A stretch of 47,556 nucleotides of DNA. Source: Phycisphaerae bacterium. Lineage in GTDB: Bacteria; Planctomycetota; Phycisphaerae; Phycisphaerales; SM1A02. The stretch covers positions 6,752 through 54,307 of the forward strand of contig NYSW01000026.1 of assembly GCA_002683195.1 (NCBI GenBank), given 5' to 3'. The notes below the pieces were generated by a model. The model worked only from the letters and a program-made list of their open reading frames with translations, was not told where the DNA came from and did not search any database. Of this stretch, positions 1-8,934 are shown one piece after another. The position numbers and the translations under genes were made by a program. How positions within the stretch are numbered: position 1 is the first letter of the stretch; the number at the start of each line of letters is the position of its first letter.

Positions 1-121
1 CCCCGCACCCCACGTCGAGTACCCGAGCGGCGGGCGTGAGAAGCGTGGCAAGCCCCTCGATCTGAGCCTGGGTATCGGCTTCGTCGTACGGGGATTGGTC
101 ATGTTCTGCATGCCCGGTCAT
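1..121 (-). CDS. SAM-dependent methyltransferase, N-terminal fragment
   Basis: Partial gene running off the left edge; only the first 40 codons are present. Reading down from the ATG at 121 the peptide begins MTGHAEHDQSPYDEAD and reaches VLDVGCG at about residues 34-40. This hydrophobic-strand/GxG pattern is motif I, the S-adenosylmethionine-binding loop of class I Rossmann methyltransferases. The ATG overlaps the stop of the transglutaminase gene upstream (ATGA), so the two are probably translated together. The substrate cannot be judged from this fragment; small-molecule, lipid and protein methyltransferases all share the motif. Confidence in the class is good; nothing supports a finer name. 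Confidence 0.72.
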   Translation of the reverse strand, partial: MTGHAEHDQSPYDEADTQAQIEGLATLLTPAARVLDVGCG

Positions 122-2373
122 GGCGTGGCCTCCGGTGATCGAGTGGCGGAATCCAACATGGCTCGGGCCTCCCCCTCCACCCGTCGCCGGGTCGCGCTAT
201 CCAGCCGGCGACCGCCGAAGCGGACCTCGTAGAAGAGGTCGACCAAGGGAGCGGCCGACGCCGCAAGATCGGGACGATGAAGGCGAACCGCTTCGAGGTG
301 AGTACGAGGCGTCACGTGGGCAGGTTTTGGACACCCTGCCCGGGCGAAGGCCTCCAGCAGATCCAGGTAGAAGGCAGCCTCACGAATGATGCTGGCCGGA
401 GCGAATCCGACCGCGACCCGCACCCGTCGTCGCCGACGAACGAAGGAGGCGACCGCCATGAAAGCGATCAACACCGCCACCGTCACCACTCCAAGCCAGA
501 TGTAGCCGGCCGGACCGAGCATGAAATAACGATTCACCCTGGCCGCCACACGCTGCAGTGATTCCAGCACGCCGCGGAGTCGATCCCCGGCGAAAGCCGA
601 CGCATCCTCGGCGAGGGCGACCTGCGTGTTGCTGTTGAAGGCGACGATCCGACTGTTCCAGAGAAAGTCGAATCGATCGTAGATCCAACGAAAGTCGTCA
701 GCCCACGACCGCCGAGAAGCCTGGAGCTCCTCGAGAACCTCACTGCTCGTGGGGTCGAACTCCCGCCAACTCCACGGGCCGGTCCGGACTTCGACCCAGG
801 CATGGGCGTTGGACTCTCGGACCACGTAATGGTCGAGGGCGTCGTCGTATTCCACCGCCACGAATCCGGTCAGCATCCGAGCCTCGACTCCCATCGACTG
901 GCAGAGTGCGCACAGAGCGGAGGCGAAGTACTTGCAGTCGCCGTATCGCTGATCCTTCAGAAACACCACGATCGGATCTCGATCCTCCTGCCGGACGATG
1001 CGGCGGAGGTCGAGGGTGTAGAAGAAGTCGGTGCCCCGGAGGTGATCCGTGAAGACCTGGGCGATCAGTCGGTTCCGCCGCCAGGCCTCCTCCTCGTTCT
1101 CCGAGGGAACCGGTTCCAGCAGTTGAGGTGCCTGCTCCTGGAGAATGCGTTCCGCCTCCTGCCGCACTTCACCCACGGCGAAAACGGATGGACGCATGGG
1201 AGGTGCCGGGGACCCCCGGGCCGTGAGACGTTCCAGTTCTCCCTGATTCGGACTGGGCAGGACCTTGAGGCTGTAGGTCGAAAAGCGGCCGATCTGCCCG
1301 GTGGCGGAATCCTCGATCTCGAAACTTCGAGGATCGAAGACGAAGGTTCGAGCTTCGTCGCAGGAGATCGCCACCGGCGCCCAGCGGGCGAAAACTCGCT
1401 CGGTGGCCAGCGATCGCATGGTGACGGTCTGGGTGTAGGCCGTACGGGGAACCTCGAACGATCCGAATCGTTGATATTCGTCGATCTCACCATCGGTCTC
1501 GACCATTCGGGCTTCGCCACGTCCGGCCTCCTCCCAGCGACGAGTGCGAGGATCCCATCGGCCGAGCACCGCGCCACGGAGCAGGAGCGGCTGGGGCCAT
1601 CGGATCGCCTCACCTCGTGGATCGCTCCACTGAACCGTGAAGACTTCCCGATTGCTCTGCTCGGTGCGATCGTTGCGATCGAGGTCGACGCGGGGCGCAA
1701 AACCCGTTCGAGCCCCGAGGGATCGCCCCCCCCCTTCGGTCGCCCGAGGGAAGATGACGAAGACCATGGAGGCGGCGACGAAGGAGGCGACCACGCACCC
1801 CAGCACCAGCAGACGGAACTGCCGGACAGGTGCCCGGCCCGTGGCCAATTCCAAAGGAGGCACCGGGACATCGGCGACCAGCTTCCGGCGATCGTCTCTC
1901 GCCTTCTCGTAGCCGGACTGCAGACGATTGAGCATGATCAAATGAATCGTCTGGGCGGCGAACGCCACGACCAGCAGACCAAAGAGCAACTGGAAGGAGT
2001 ACAGCGCGGACGCGACCACCGCCACGACCGAGAGCACCACCACCTGCCGATCATCGCGTGGCGTCCGATTCTCGAAGAGACGCATCGTCGCGAGCATGCA
2101 TGCGAGTCGCCCCACGATCGACATCGTGTTCTCGGTCGCGGGATCATCGAGAAAACTGATCACCATCCAGATCATGATCAGGACGGCGCCACCGGTCGCC
2201 ATCCATCGGGGAAGCGTCCGTCCTCGCGGACCTTCGGCGATGTAGCCGCTGGCAATCGCGGCGACCGCCAGCACGAACCCGAGCTCGAAGGTCCGGAGCG
2301 CCACCGCATAGGCCGCGATGGCCAGCAGGACCTCGCGACGCAGGTGGCGGGAGTAGTGAGAGAGCGGATTCAC
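118..2373 (-). CDS. TgpA-like membrane transglutaminase (DUF3488/DUF4129)
   Basis: 751 residues. Several hydrophobic helices lie in the first 145 residues and another at about 186-208. A periplasmic transglutaminase-like domain follows, with the catalytic triad visible as YGDCKYF (Cys480), SNAHAWVE (His524) and EFDPTSS (Asp540). A last membrane helix (about 620-645) precedes a DUF4129-like cytoplasmic tail. This is the order seen in TgpA of Pseudomonas, an inner-membrane protein with a periplasmic protease-like core. The start is GTG at 2373, overlapping the stop of the DUF58 gene (GTGA). DUF58 plus transglutaminase is a widespread pair, often with a MoxR ATPase, but no MoxR gene is present here. 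The cellular substrate is unknown. An ORF on the opposite strand (802-2601) is a codon-bias shadow. Confidence 0.88.
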   Translation of the reverse strand: MNPLSHYSRHLRREVLLAIAAYAVALRTFELGFVLAVAAIASGYIAEGPRGRTLPRWMATGGAVLIMIWMVISFLDDPATENTMSIVGRLACMLATMRLFENRTPRDDRQVVVLSVVAVVASALYSFQLLFGLLVVAFAAQTIHLIMLNRLQSGYEKARDDRRKLVADVPVPPLELATGRAPVRQFRLLVLGCVVASFVAASMVFVIFPRATEGGGRSLGARTGFAPRVDLDRNDRTEQSNREVFTVQWSDPRGEAIRWPQPLLLRGAVLGRWDPRTRRWEEAGRGEARMVETDGEIDEYQRFGSFEVPRTAYTQTVTMRSLATERVFARWAPVAISCDEARTFVFDPRSFEIEDSATGQIGRFSTYSLKVLPSPNQGELERLTARGSPAPPMRPSVFAVGEVRQEAERILQEQAPQLLEPVPSENEEEAWRRNRLIAQVFTDHLRGTDFFYTLDLRRIVRQEDRDPIVVFLKDQRYGDCKYFASALCALCQSMGVEARMLTGFVAVEYDDALDHYVVRESNAHAWVEVRTGPWSWREFDPTSSEVLEELQASRRSWADDFRWIYDRFDFLWNSRIVAFNSNTQVALAEDASAFAGDRLRGVLESLQRVAARVNRYFMLGPAGYIWLGVVTVAVLIAFMAVASFVRRRRRVRVAVGFAPASIIREAAFYLDLLEAFARAGCPKPAHVTPRTHLEAVRLHRPDLAASAAPLVDLFYEVRFGGRRLDSATRRRVEGEARAMLDSATRSPEATP

Positions 2374-3524
2374 TCGACCCTCTCCAGCATTCCGAACCCG
2401 GCCTCGGAATCGGCTTGCAGCCCATCGAGGCTTTCGGGAAGCAGATGCCGGGATTCCTCGTGCCCGAGGCTCGAGTCGACCCGGTCCACGTGGATCACCA
2501 CCAGCGAACTCGAACGCGGCGATGGAATGGCCACGTTCTTCCGTTGGCGGGGATCATCCAGTTCGATCGCCCCCAGACCAGCGAGCAGACGATCGAGATG
2601 ACGTCGCCCGGACTGTGGACGAAGGTCGGGCGTCCCCATGCCTGCGATGCGGAGACCGACCTCGATTCCATTTTCGATCCCGGTCTCGGCGATCGATCCC
2701 GCCAGCGTGATCGCCTTCTCTTCGGTCATCCTCGGATCGACTCCCGTCGCCAGGCGAAGTTCGTCGGTGGCCCGACGGAGATCCAGAAGGAGAATCACTC
2801 GACGAGGCGAGGGCGAAGACCTCTGGATCACCACGGGAAGATCCGCCTGCCGAGACTTCTTCCACGCGATTGACCGAACACTGTCACCCGAGCGGTACTC
2901 TCGGAGTCCCATGAACTCACCCTGATGCCCGAGACGGCGGCCGGAACGTTCACCGTTCCCTCCGCCCCCGAGCAGGCGTTCGAGCGCCGTGGGTGCGATC
3001 GGAACGGTGTGGGGGTGGACCAGGGTCTCCATCGGCTGACTCACGCCGACGCTCTTGCCCAGCAGGCCGAAGGGAAAGCTGGAACTCGCCGAAATCAGAT
3101 CGAAGCACATTCGGCCACGCCGCCCGGGGATCAGGACGGATTCCGCGTGCGCCGCCTCGTCCGGCGATCCATGCATGAGCCAGGCTGGATCCGGCCGCGA
3201 AAAACGGGACCAGTCACCATCGCTTTCCCCCGGTCGTTCGGCGATGGACAGATCGAACAACGGCAATCGATTCGAACCGCCGCGAACGACATATCGAATC
3301 ACCATCGGGCGACCGACCCTCCCGTGACCCGGATCGAGCCGGCGAACCGACATTCGATAGAGCGAAGCGCCACTCACCAGCCCGCCGATCGCGATCAATG
3401 CGAGCAGAAGCCCGAAGACCCAGACCAGAATGTTGTTGGGGCGAATAGTCGCCGCGACCCCCACCAACAGCGTGATGCCGAGGTAGACGCCTCCCGCGAG
3501 ATTGACCTGGTAGCGGTATCTCAT
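2370..3524 (-). CDS. DUF58 domain protein
   Basis: 384 residues. Two hydrophobic segments (about 11-28 and 32-56) anchor the N terminus. The DUF58 signature is seen at about 202-232: GEFMGLREYRSGDSVRSIAW, followed by KKS. A von Willebrand A-like fold begins after it (VILLLDLR at about 243-250). DUF58 proteins usually act with a MoxR AAA+ ATPase and a membrane transglutaminase in envelope or protein-complex maturation; the exact role is not established. ATG at 3522-3524. The stop overlaps the transglutaminase start by four bases, and the lipoprotein gene ends 31 bases upstream, so it sits inside the leuS-led gene chain. Confidence 0.85.
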   Translation of the reverse strand: MRYRYQVNLAGGVYLGITLLVGVAATIRPNNILVWVFGLLLALIAIGGLVSGASLYRMSVRRLDPGHGRVGRPMVIRYVVRGGSNRLPLFDLSIAERPGESDGDWSRFSRPDPAWLMHGSPDEAAHAESVLIPGRRGRMCFDLISASSSFPFGLLGKSVGVSQPMETLVHPHTVPIAPTALERLLGGGGNGERSGRRLGHQGEFMGLREYRSGDSVRSIAWKKSRQADLPVVIQRSSPSPRRVILLLDLRRATDELRLATGVDPRMTEEKAITLAGSIAETGIENGIEVGLRIAGMGTPDLRPQSGRRHLDRLLAGLGAIELDDPRQRKNVAIPSPRSSSLVVIHVDRVDSSLGHEESRHLLPESLDGLQADSEAGFGMLERVE

Positions 3525-3555
3525 CGCCGACGAGGATCCGGATCAGGTTGGAGAC

Positions 3556-4083
3556 TCAGCGAAAGATCGCAGAGTCCGTGGGAAGTATGAGGTCATCGTC
3601 CTTGAGCTGACGTTCCGCCTCCACCCCAAGGGAGTTTCGAGTTCGACCGTCACCGCGTCGAATCACCACCAGCAGTCGCCGGCTGTCGGGATTGAAGGGC
3701 AGATCGACATTGGCCGCCGCGAACTCCGATCCGTTGCGGACGACGCGAAGTTCCCATTCCTCCTCCAGAAATCCCGCTCCGAACTCACCGATCGACAATC
3801 GGATGACGCCGGTGCCGCCGCTTGTTGCTTTTCCAACCGTCTTGCGGCCCAGCGACATCGGATCTCGGACCACCTCGACCGTGACGCCGGGAGCCGGTGT
3901 GTCCAGGAGACGCGGGTCGTCGGCTTCGACCAGTTCCACGGTGCTGTAATCGCCGATCACCGTCCGTCCCTCGAGCACGTATTTTCCGCAGCCACCGAGC
4001 AACGTCGCGCCCAGGAACAGCACCAGGAGGGAAGCGGTGCGAAGAGCAGCGGCTCGTCCACCATTGGAATCAGGATGTTTCAT
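3556..4083 (-). CDS. Predicted lipoprotein, unknown function
   Basis: 175 residues from the ATG at 4083. This start was chosen because it gives a signal peptide (MKHPDSNGGRAAALRTA, then a hydrophobic core) ending in the lipobox LLGGC, with the cysteine at about residue 32. An upstream in-frame extension would bury that signal. The mature part includes segments resembling a carboxypeptidase-regulatory-like beta-sandwich (APGVTVEVVRDPMSLGRKTV, then GKATSGGTGVIRL). I do not recognise the family with confidence. The start lies 14 bases inside the end of the DUF2007-like gene, so translation is probably coupled. Confidence 0.72.
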   Translation of the reverse strand: MKHPDSNGGRAAALRTASLLVLFLGATLLGGCGKYVLEGRTVIGDYSTVELVEADDPRLLDTPAPGVTVEVVRDPMSLGRKTVGKATSGGTGVIRLSIGEFGAGFLEEEWELRVVRNGSEFAAANVDLPFNPDSRRLLVVIRRGDGRTRNSLGVEAERQLKDDDLILPTDSAIFR

Positions 4084-4591
4084 CGTCTCGAACTCCGGTT
4101 TCCGGCGCCGACTGCTCCAACCTGGTGTCGGTGTCGGAATCGCCTGGGTTGGTGGTGCCTGACGGTAGCAGGTCGGCAATCATGGACAGCAGACCGATGA
4201 GAATCATGAGGAGCAGGAGATAGGTCCCGGTGGTGCGAAGCCGACGAACGATCCGAAGCCGTCGCGGCCCGTTTTCGAGCAGTCGGGCATCACGCGGCGA
4301 CATCTCGCCCGGATCGAAGGAATCCCAGTCGATCCCCGATGCCATGGCCTCTCGGTTGGCGAGCGCCCGCTCCGAATCCCCGATCGCGGCCTCGGCCACC
4401 AATACCAGCCAATCACCGTGACGGCGATCCCGCTCGACGCTCGCGGGAATCCCCTCCTCCGCCAGGACATGTCGAATCAGATCGGCCCCGACTCGATCAT
4501 CGGCCCGCCGAATCGCGTGCGGTGGACGAGCCAACGGATCATCGCCGGCTGCGAGATCAGTGTTCGGATCCTCGGCGGATTCGTCGGTCAT
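4070..4591 (-). CDS. DUF2007-like single-pass membrane protein
   Basis: 173 residues from the ATG at 4591, chosen because it overlaps the stop of the preceding gene as ATGA and gives MTDESAEDPN. Residues about 25-85 (RADDRVGADLIRHVLAEEGI, then PASVERD) resemble the DUF2007 putative signal-transducing domain, a small alpha/beta fold. One clear membrane helix lies at about 121-143 (TGTYLLLLMILIGLLSMIAD). A polar tail follows. The biochemical role of DUF2007 proteins is not settled. An alternative reading is simply an unknown membrane protein; the family call is moderate. Confidence 0.62.
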   Translation of the reverse strand: MTDESAEDPNTDLAAGDDPLARPPHAIRRADDRVGADLIRHVLAEEGIPASVERDRRHGDWLVLVAEAAIGDSERALANREAMASGIDWDSFDPGEMSPRDARLLENGPRRLRIVRRLRTTGTYLLLLMILIGLLSMIADLLPSGTTNPGDSDTDTRLEQSAPETGVRDDETS

Positions 4592-5895
4592 CGACTGGTT
4601 CCGATCAGAAAGCTCTCGAGTTCGACCGAGTCCTCGGGACCGACCGCATTCTGCCCTCGAACCAGACGCCATCCATCGATCTCATCCACTGCGAAGGTCA
4701 GCTCCATCCCGGCCGGCCGACCATCGATGGTGGCACGGAGAAGTCGTCCTCGTCCACCATTCGGTTCGAGGGTCACGACCTGCAACCATCCGTGTTCGAC
4801 TCGTCCGTCGGCATCCGACCCGACTGGAACCCCGGCCAGAAGCACCGGTGTCGGGGCCTCGACGCCGCGTCGGATCGCCGATTCGAAGGCCTCGACGGCA
4901 GCGGGCCATCGCCTGCGAGCGAGCAAGGATGATCGTTCGGTCGCGGCATCACTCCGAAAAACCCTGACGTCGGCTTCGTTCAAGACATCCAGGGCCTCCT
5001 GAGGCCACGACCACACTCGCCGGAAGGAACCTCTGGGTTCCAGATCACACACGGCGGCACGGCGAGCACGAAGCGGGTTCGGCGTCTCCTGAGAAAGCGC
5101 GCGGCGGTCGGCATCGCTTCCCAGGCTCTCGGGATCGAGGGTCTCGACCACGTCGGTCCACGAAATCAACGTCACCCGAAGATCGGGGCCCAACGGATAG
5201 GGAATCTCGGGAGGCGGCGCACCATCCTCAAGCAGCAGACCGGCCATCGCGTCGAGAAGTCGAGCACCTGAAGCCGCGTACCGGCCCGGAAGTTCCAGAA
5301 TTTCGAGTTCCGGGAGGCCGCATCGAAGGAGCCCGCGGGTGTACAACCAGAGCGTCCCTTCATCGAGGTTCTCGTGGCCGGATACCGCCTGAACTCGCCA
5401 GAGCACGTCCTCGGGTGGGCCGAGTTCCGCATCAAGCAGATCGCCATCGATCTCGGCCCGATCGAACCAGCGACCGGTCGTGGCGTCGATGATGGCGACC
5501 GCGTCGGCCGAAGATGCGAGCACCGTGGCCAGACGCCCCCACCCCAATCGGGGATCAGCGACGTCCAGCAGTGACTCGACCACGATCGACCAAAGAGAGT
5601 CACGGACCCCCGCCGTGAGCTCGGGCGGCACCTCGTCCATACGTTTGGTCCGCTCGCAGGCGACCAGAACCGGGACGTCATGACCGGGAAGTCGAATCAC
5701 CATCGACCAGGGGTGTTTGTCGTCGGGAGACGGCTGAATCTCCAGAACCTCGATCACATCCGAGATTCGAGTGGCGACGGACGCGAGAAATGCGTCCGCC
5801 TCCGGTGGATCCGAGCCCCGAAGTGGTGCGACCAGCGTCGCGGGCCACGGTTCCTCGATTCGCCATGCAGGATGAATTCCGTCGCTGTTGCTCAT
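4588..5895 (-). CDS. Unknown protein, possibly DUF4026/DUF2314-related
   Basis: 435 residues from the ATG at 5895 (MSNSDGIHPAWRIEEPWPAT), which shares one base with the leuS stop (TGATG). The longer open frame to 6156 runs over leuS and is an artefact. The protein is soluble, acidic and lacks a signal peptide. A central stretch (TLWLYTRGLLRCGLPELEIL) resembles the conserved core of DUF4026-type proteins, and the C terminus (TFAVDEIDGWRLV) is reminiscent of DUF2314. I recall this only as a resemblance; a profile search would decide. Its position directly after leuS suggests co-expression, not a shared function. No catalytic motif was recognised. Confidence 0.62.
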   Translation of the reverse strand: MSNSDGIHPAWRIEEPWPATLVAPLRGSDPPEADAFLASVATRISDVIEVLEIQPSPDDKHPWSMVIRLPGHDVPVLVACERTKRMDEVPPELTAGVRDSLWSIVVESLLDVADPRLGWGRLATVLASSADAVAIIDATTGRWFDRAEIDGDLLDAELGPPEDVLWRVQAVSGHENLDEGTLWLYTRGLLRCGLPELEILELPGRYAASGARLLDAMAGLLLEDGAPPPEIPYPLGPDLRVTLISWTDVVETLDPESLGSDADRRALSQETPNPLRARRAAVCDLEPRGSFRRVWSWPQEALDVLNEADVRVFRSDAATERSSLLARRRWPAAVEAFESAIRRGVEAPTPVLLAGVPVGSDADGRVEHGWLQVVTLEPNGGRGRLLRATIDGRPAGMELTFAVDEIDGWRLVRGQNAVGPEDSVELESFLIGTSR

Positions 5896-8804
5896 CAGTT
5901 CGCCACGATGTTCACGAGCTTGCCGGGAACCACGACCACCTTGCGGATCGTAAGCCCCTCCACGAGTTCCTTGATTCTTTCGTCCGCGAGCGCCGCGTCT
6001 TCCAGCACCTTTGGTTCGGCGCCGGCCGGCACCGTGATGCGGCTCCTGACCTTGCCCATCACCTGGACCGGCACTTCGATCGTCTCGTCCTCGAGCATCG
6101 CCGGATCGACCGTCGGCCAATCGGCCAGCACCACGCTGGATCGGCCGTTCGGACACCCGAGCCGATGATGAATCTCCTCGGCAAGATGCGGAGCGAAGGG
6201 GCCGAGAGTCCGGTTGAAACGATCGAGTTGATCCGCGGTGACTCCGACGCCGGTCGCCGTGTTGACGAATTCGATCATCGCCGCGATCGCGGTGTTGAAC
6301 GCGAGACGCTCGATGTCACCACCCACCTTGGCGATCGTTCGGTGCAGGAACTTTTCAACCGTCTCGTCCGGATGCTCTCGCAGGTTCAGTTCCCCGGTGC
6401 CTTCGTCGACCGCGAGCCGCCAGTACCGCTGCAGGAACCGATGAACGCCCACGATGTCCCGGGTGTTCCAGGGCTTGGATGCATCGAGCGGCCCCATGGC
6501 CATCTCATAGAGGCGAAACGTATCAGCGCCGTAATCGGCGATCACGTCGTCGGGATTGACCACGTTTCGGAGAGACTTCGACATCTTCGCGACGATTCGG
6601 TCCACCGACTCGTCGCTTTCGATCTCGATGAACGACTCGGTGCCGTCCTCCGCGGTCCGGACCTCGACTTCGTCGACCGGAACCAGTGAACCATCGCCCC
6701 GTTTGTAGGCGAAACTCGTGATGAGCCCCTGATGGAAGAGTTTTCCGATCGGCTCCGGAGTCGAGACTTCGCCTCGGTCGAAGAGGATCTTGTGCCAGAA
6801 CCTGGCGTAGAGCAGGTGCAGCACCGCATGCTCCGCGCCCCCGACGTAGAGATCCACGCCACCCACGTGATGGCTGGTGGCGTCGAAGGACTCCTCGCCC
6901 GGAGCACAAGTTCGTTCTCCACCCGAGGGATCCCGGTCGGAAAGCATCCAGTAACGCTCGGCCTCGTTCGAAATGAATCGCTCGTCGTTGGATGAATCCG
7001 CGTATCGCAGGTAGTACCAGCATGACCCGGCCCAGCCGGGCATGGTGTTCGTTTCACGTCGAACCGGAGTGTCCGGAGGCAGGATCGATGGATCGACACC
7101 CGCTTCACCCGCCGTGGTGTTCACCCATTCGGTGGCCTTGCCCAGCGGCGGGGTCGGCGTGTCGCTCTCCACCGGCTGGTAGTCGTCCAGATCCGGGAGC
7201 ACCACCGGGAGAGCGGACTCTGAGACCGGATGATGATTTCCCGCTTCGTCGAAGACGATGGGGAACGGTTCACCCCAGTACCGCTGGCGACTGAAGAGCC
7301 AGTCCCGCAATTTGAAGTTCACGGTGCCGCGTCCGGCTCCACAGGTCTCGAGCCATTCGATGATCGACTCGGTGGCCTCGACCGTCGCCTTCCCGTCAAG
7401 CGTGACCTCTTCGTTCGAACTTTCGACCGCGACGCCCGCACCCACCCGGGCCTCGGTCCATTCCGCGACCGGAGGATCATCTGCTCGACCCTCGATCGCC
7501 ACCACTCGGCGAATCGGAAGGTCGAATCGTCGAGCGAATTCGAAGTCCCGCTGATCGTGGGCCGGCACCGCCATGATGGCGCCGGTTCCGTAGCCTGCGA
7601 GCACGTAATCCGCGGTCCAGATCGGAATCGATTCACCGGTGGCAGGATTGACCGCGGACCGTCCCGTCGGGACTCCGGTCTTCTCTTTTGAATCAGCCAT
7701 TCGATCGATGTCCGCACGATTACGGGCATCACGAGCGTAATTTTCGAGTTCGGGCACGTCACCGGCAGCAATCGCACGATCGACCAGGGGATGCTCGGGC
7801 GCCACGACCATGTAGGTCGCTCCGAAGATCGTGTCCGGTCGGGTGGTGAAAACCTCCAACGGCTCTTTTTCGCCCGCATCGACCTGAAAACGAACCAAGG
7901 CGCCTTCGCTCCGACCGATCCACTCTCGCTGCTGGGTACGGGTGGATTCCGGCCAGTCGATCATGGCGAGATCATCGAGCAGCCTCTGGGAATACTCGGT
8001 GATTCGGAACATCCACTGACGAAGCGGCTTGCGGGTGACCGGGTAGCCACCACGTTCACTTCGCCCGTCGATGACTTCCTCATTGGCCAGCACGGTCCCC
8101 AGTTTCGGACACCAGTTGACCGTCTGTTCTCCGAGGTAGGCCAGCCGTCGGCCGTCGATGACTTCCCGCCGCCCATTGGTGTCCAATCCCTTCCAGGGGA
8201 CGGCGACTCCGTCGTCGTCCTTCAAGGTGATCGTTCCCTCATCCAGACCTTCGATCAGATCACGGATCGGACGGGCCTTCTGGACTTCACGATCGAACCA
8301 CGAGTCGTACGCCTTCAACCAGATCCACTGCGTCCAGCGGTAATACGAGGGATCAATGGTGGCGAACTCCCGCGACCAGTCGTAGCCGAAGCCGAATCGC
8401 TTCAGTTGCCGCCGAAAATTGTCGATCGCGGTGACCGTGGTCTCCCGCGGATGAACCCCGGTCTGGACCGCATATTGCTCCGCGGGGAGCCCGAACGCGT
8501 CGAAGCCCATCGGATGCAGAACGTTGAACCCCCGCATCCGTCGGAAACGACAAAGGATGTCCGTCGCGGTGTAGCCCTCGGGATGCCCCACGTGGAGACC
8601 GGCTCCAGAGGGGTATGGAAACATGTCGAGACAGTAGAACTTCGGCTTCGAAGCATCGAACCCCGGATCACCGGGGCCGAGCGTGCGGTCGATCTGGTTC
8701 CGTTCCCAATCCGCCTGCCAGCGCAATTCGATCTCGTCCGCCCGTCGGGCGTCGTAGCGGTGGGTGGCCGGGGCGTCAGGGGCGTGGTCCGCGGTGGGCT
8801 TCAT
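5895..8804 (-). CDS. leuS: Leucyl-tRNA synthetase
   Basis: 969 residues, class Ia aminoacyl-tRNA synthetase that charges tRNA-Leu in the cytoplasm. The HIGH motif is HVGHP (residues 71-75) inside MFPYPSGAGLHVGHPEGYTA. KMSKS appears at about 741-745 (VAKMSKSLRNVVNPDD). The CP1 editing domain is intact, with TTRPDTIFGATYMVV and GYGTGAIMAVPAHDQRDFEF, including the discriminating Asp. The C terminus (IRKVVVVPGKLVNIVAN) matches the bacterial type. Length is slightly above the E. coli enzyme (860) because of insertions. ATG at 8804, with no strong Shine-Dalgarno. It heads a chain of overlapping genes down to the left edge. The 130 bases before it hold a large GC-rich hairpin. Confidence 0.97.
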   Translation of the reverse strand: MKPTADHAPDAPATHRYDARRADEIELRWQADWERNQIDRTLGPGDPGFDASKPKFYCLDMFPYPSGAGLHVGHPEGYTATDILCRFRRMRGFNVLHPMGFDAFGLPAEQYAVQTGVHPRETTVTAIDNFRRQLKRFGFGYDWSREFATIDPSYYRWTQWIWLKAYDSWFDREVQKARPIRDLIEGLDEGTITLKDDDGVAVPWKGLDTNGRREVIDGRRLAYLGEQTVNWCPKLGTVLANEEVIDGRSERGGYPVTRKPLRQWMFRITEYSQRLLDDLAMIDWPESTRTQQREWIGRSEGALVRFQVDAGEKEPLEVFTTRPDTIFGATYMVVAPEHPLVDRAIAAGDVPELENYARDARNRADIDRMADSKEKTGVPTGRSAVNPATGESIPIWTADYVLAGYGTGAIMAVPAHDQRDFEFARRFDLPIRRVVAIEGRADDPPVAEWTEARVGAGVAVESSNEEVTLDGKATVEATESIIEWLETCGAGRGTVNFKLRDWLFSRQRYWGEPFPIVFDEAGNHHPVSESALPVVLPDLDDYQPVESDTPTPPLGKATEWVNTTAGEAGVDPSILPPDTPVRRETNTMPGWAGSCWYYLRYADSSNDERFISNEAERYWMLSDRDPSGGERTCAPGEESFDATSHHVGGVDLYVGGAEHAVLHLLYARFWHKILFDRGEVSTPEPIGKLFHQGLITSFAYKRGDGSLVPVDEVEVRTAEDGTESFIEIESDESVDRIVAKMSKSLRNVVNPDDVIADYGADTFRLYEMAMGPLDASKPWNTRDIVGVHRFLQRYWRLAVDEGTGELNLREHPDETVEKFLHRTIAKVGGDIERLAFNTAIAAMIEFVNTATGVGVTADQLDRFNRTLGPFAPHLAEEIHHRLGCPNGRSSVVLADWPTVDPAMLEDETIEVPVQVMGKVRSRITVPAGAEPKVLEDAALADERIKELVEGLTIRKVVVVPGKLVNIVAN

Positions 8805-8865
8805 CGTGTCGGATCCGGAGGGGACGGGCCGAGGGGCAGAGTCGTGGAGTGTGGATCTTACGACC

Positions 8866-8907
8866 GCCCGCCCGTCACGGACGTGGAACGTCCGGGCACG
8901 GGCGGGC
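8866..8907. terminator. GC-rich inverted repeat between folC and leuS
   Basis: Ten-base outer arms (gcccgcccgt at 8866-8875, acgggcgggc at 8898-8907) enclose a second perfect six-base stem (ggacgt at 8879-8884, acgtcc at 8888-8893) with a three-base loop. No T-run follows on either strand. It could be a factor-assisted terminator for folC, an attenuator for leuS, or a transcript-end stabiliser. Sequence shows the hairpin; its role is inferred. Confidence 0.45.
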
Positions 8908-8934
8908 AGGGGTCTGCCGAGGCACGGAGACGGC

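Noticed and set aside
802..2601. 599-codon open frame on the plus strand
   Set aside because: It lies opposite the transglutaminase and DUF58 genes, which show clear family motifs. Its composition (long runs of charged and His-rich residues) is that of an antisense shadow in GC-rich DNA.
5896..6156. N-terminal extension of the 435-residue protein
   Set aside because: It overlaps the end of leuS in another frame, and the ATG at 5895 gives a TGATG junction with leuS.
8805..8934. T-box or similar amino-acid riboswitch before leuS
   Set aside because: No T-box sequence (TGGNACCGCG-like) or terminator/antiterminator pair is visible; only a GC-rich hairpin is present.
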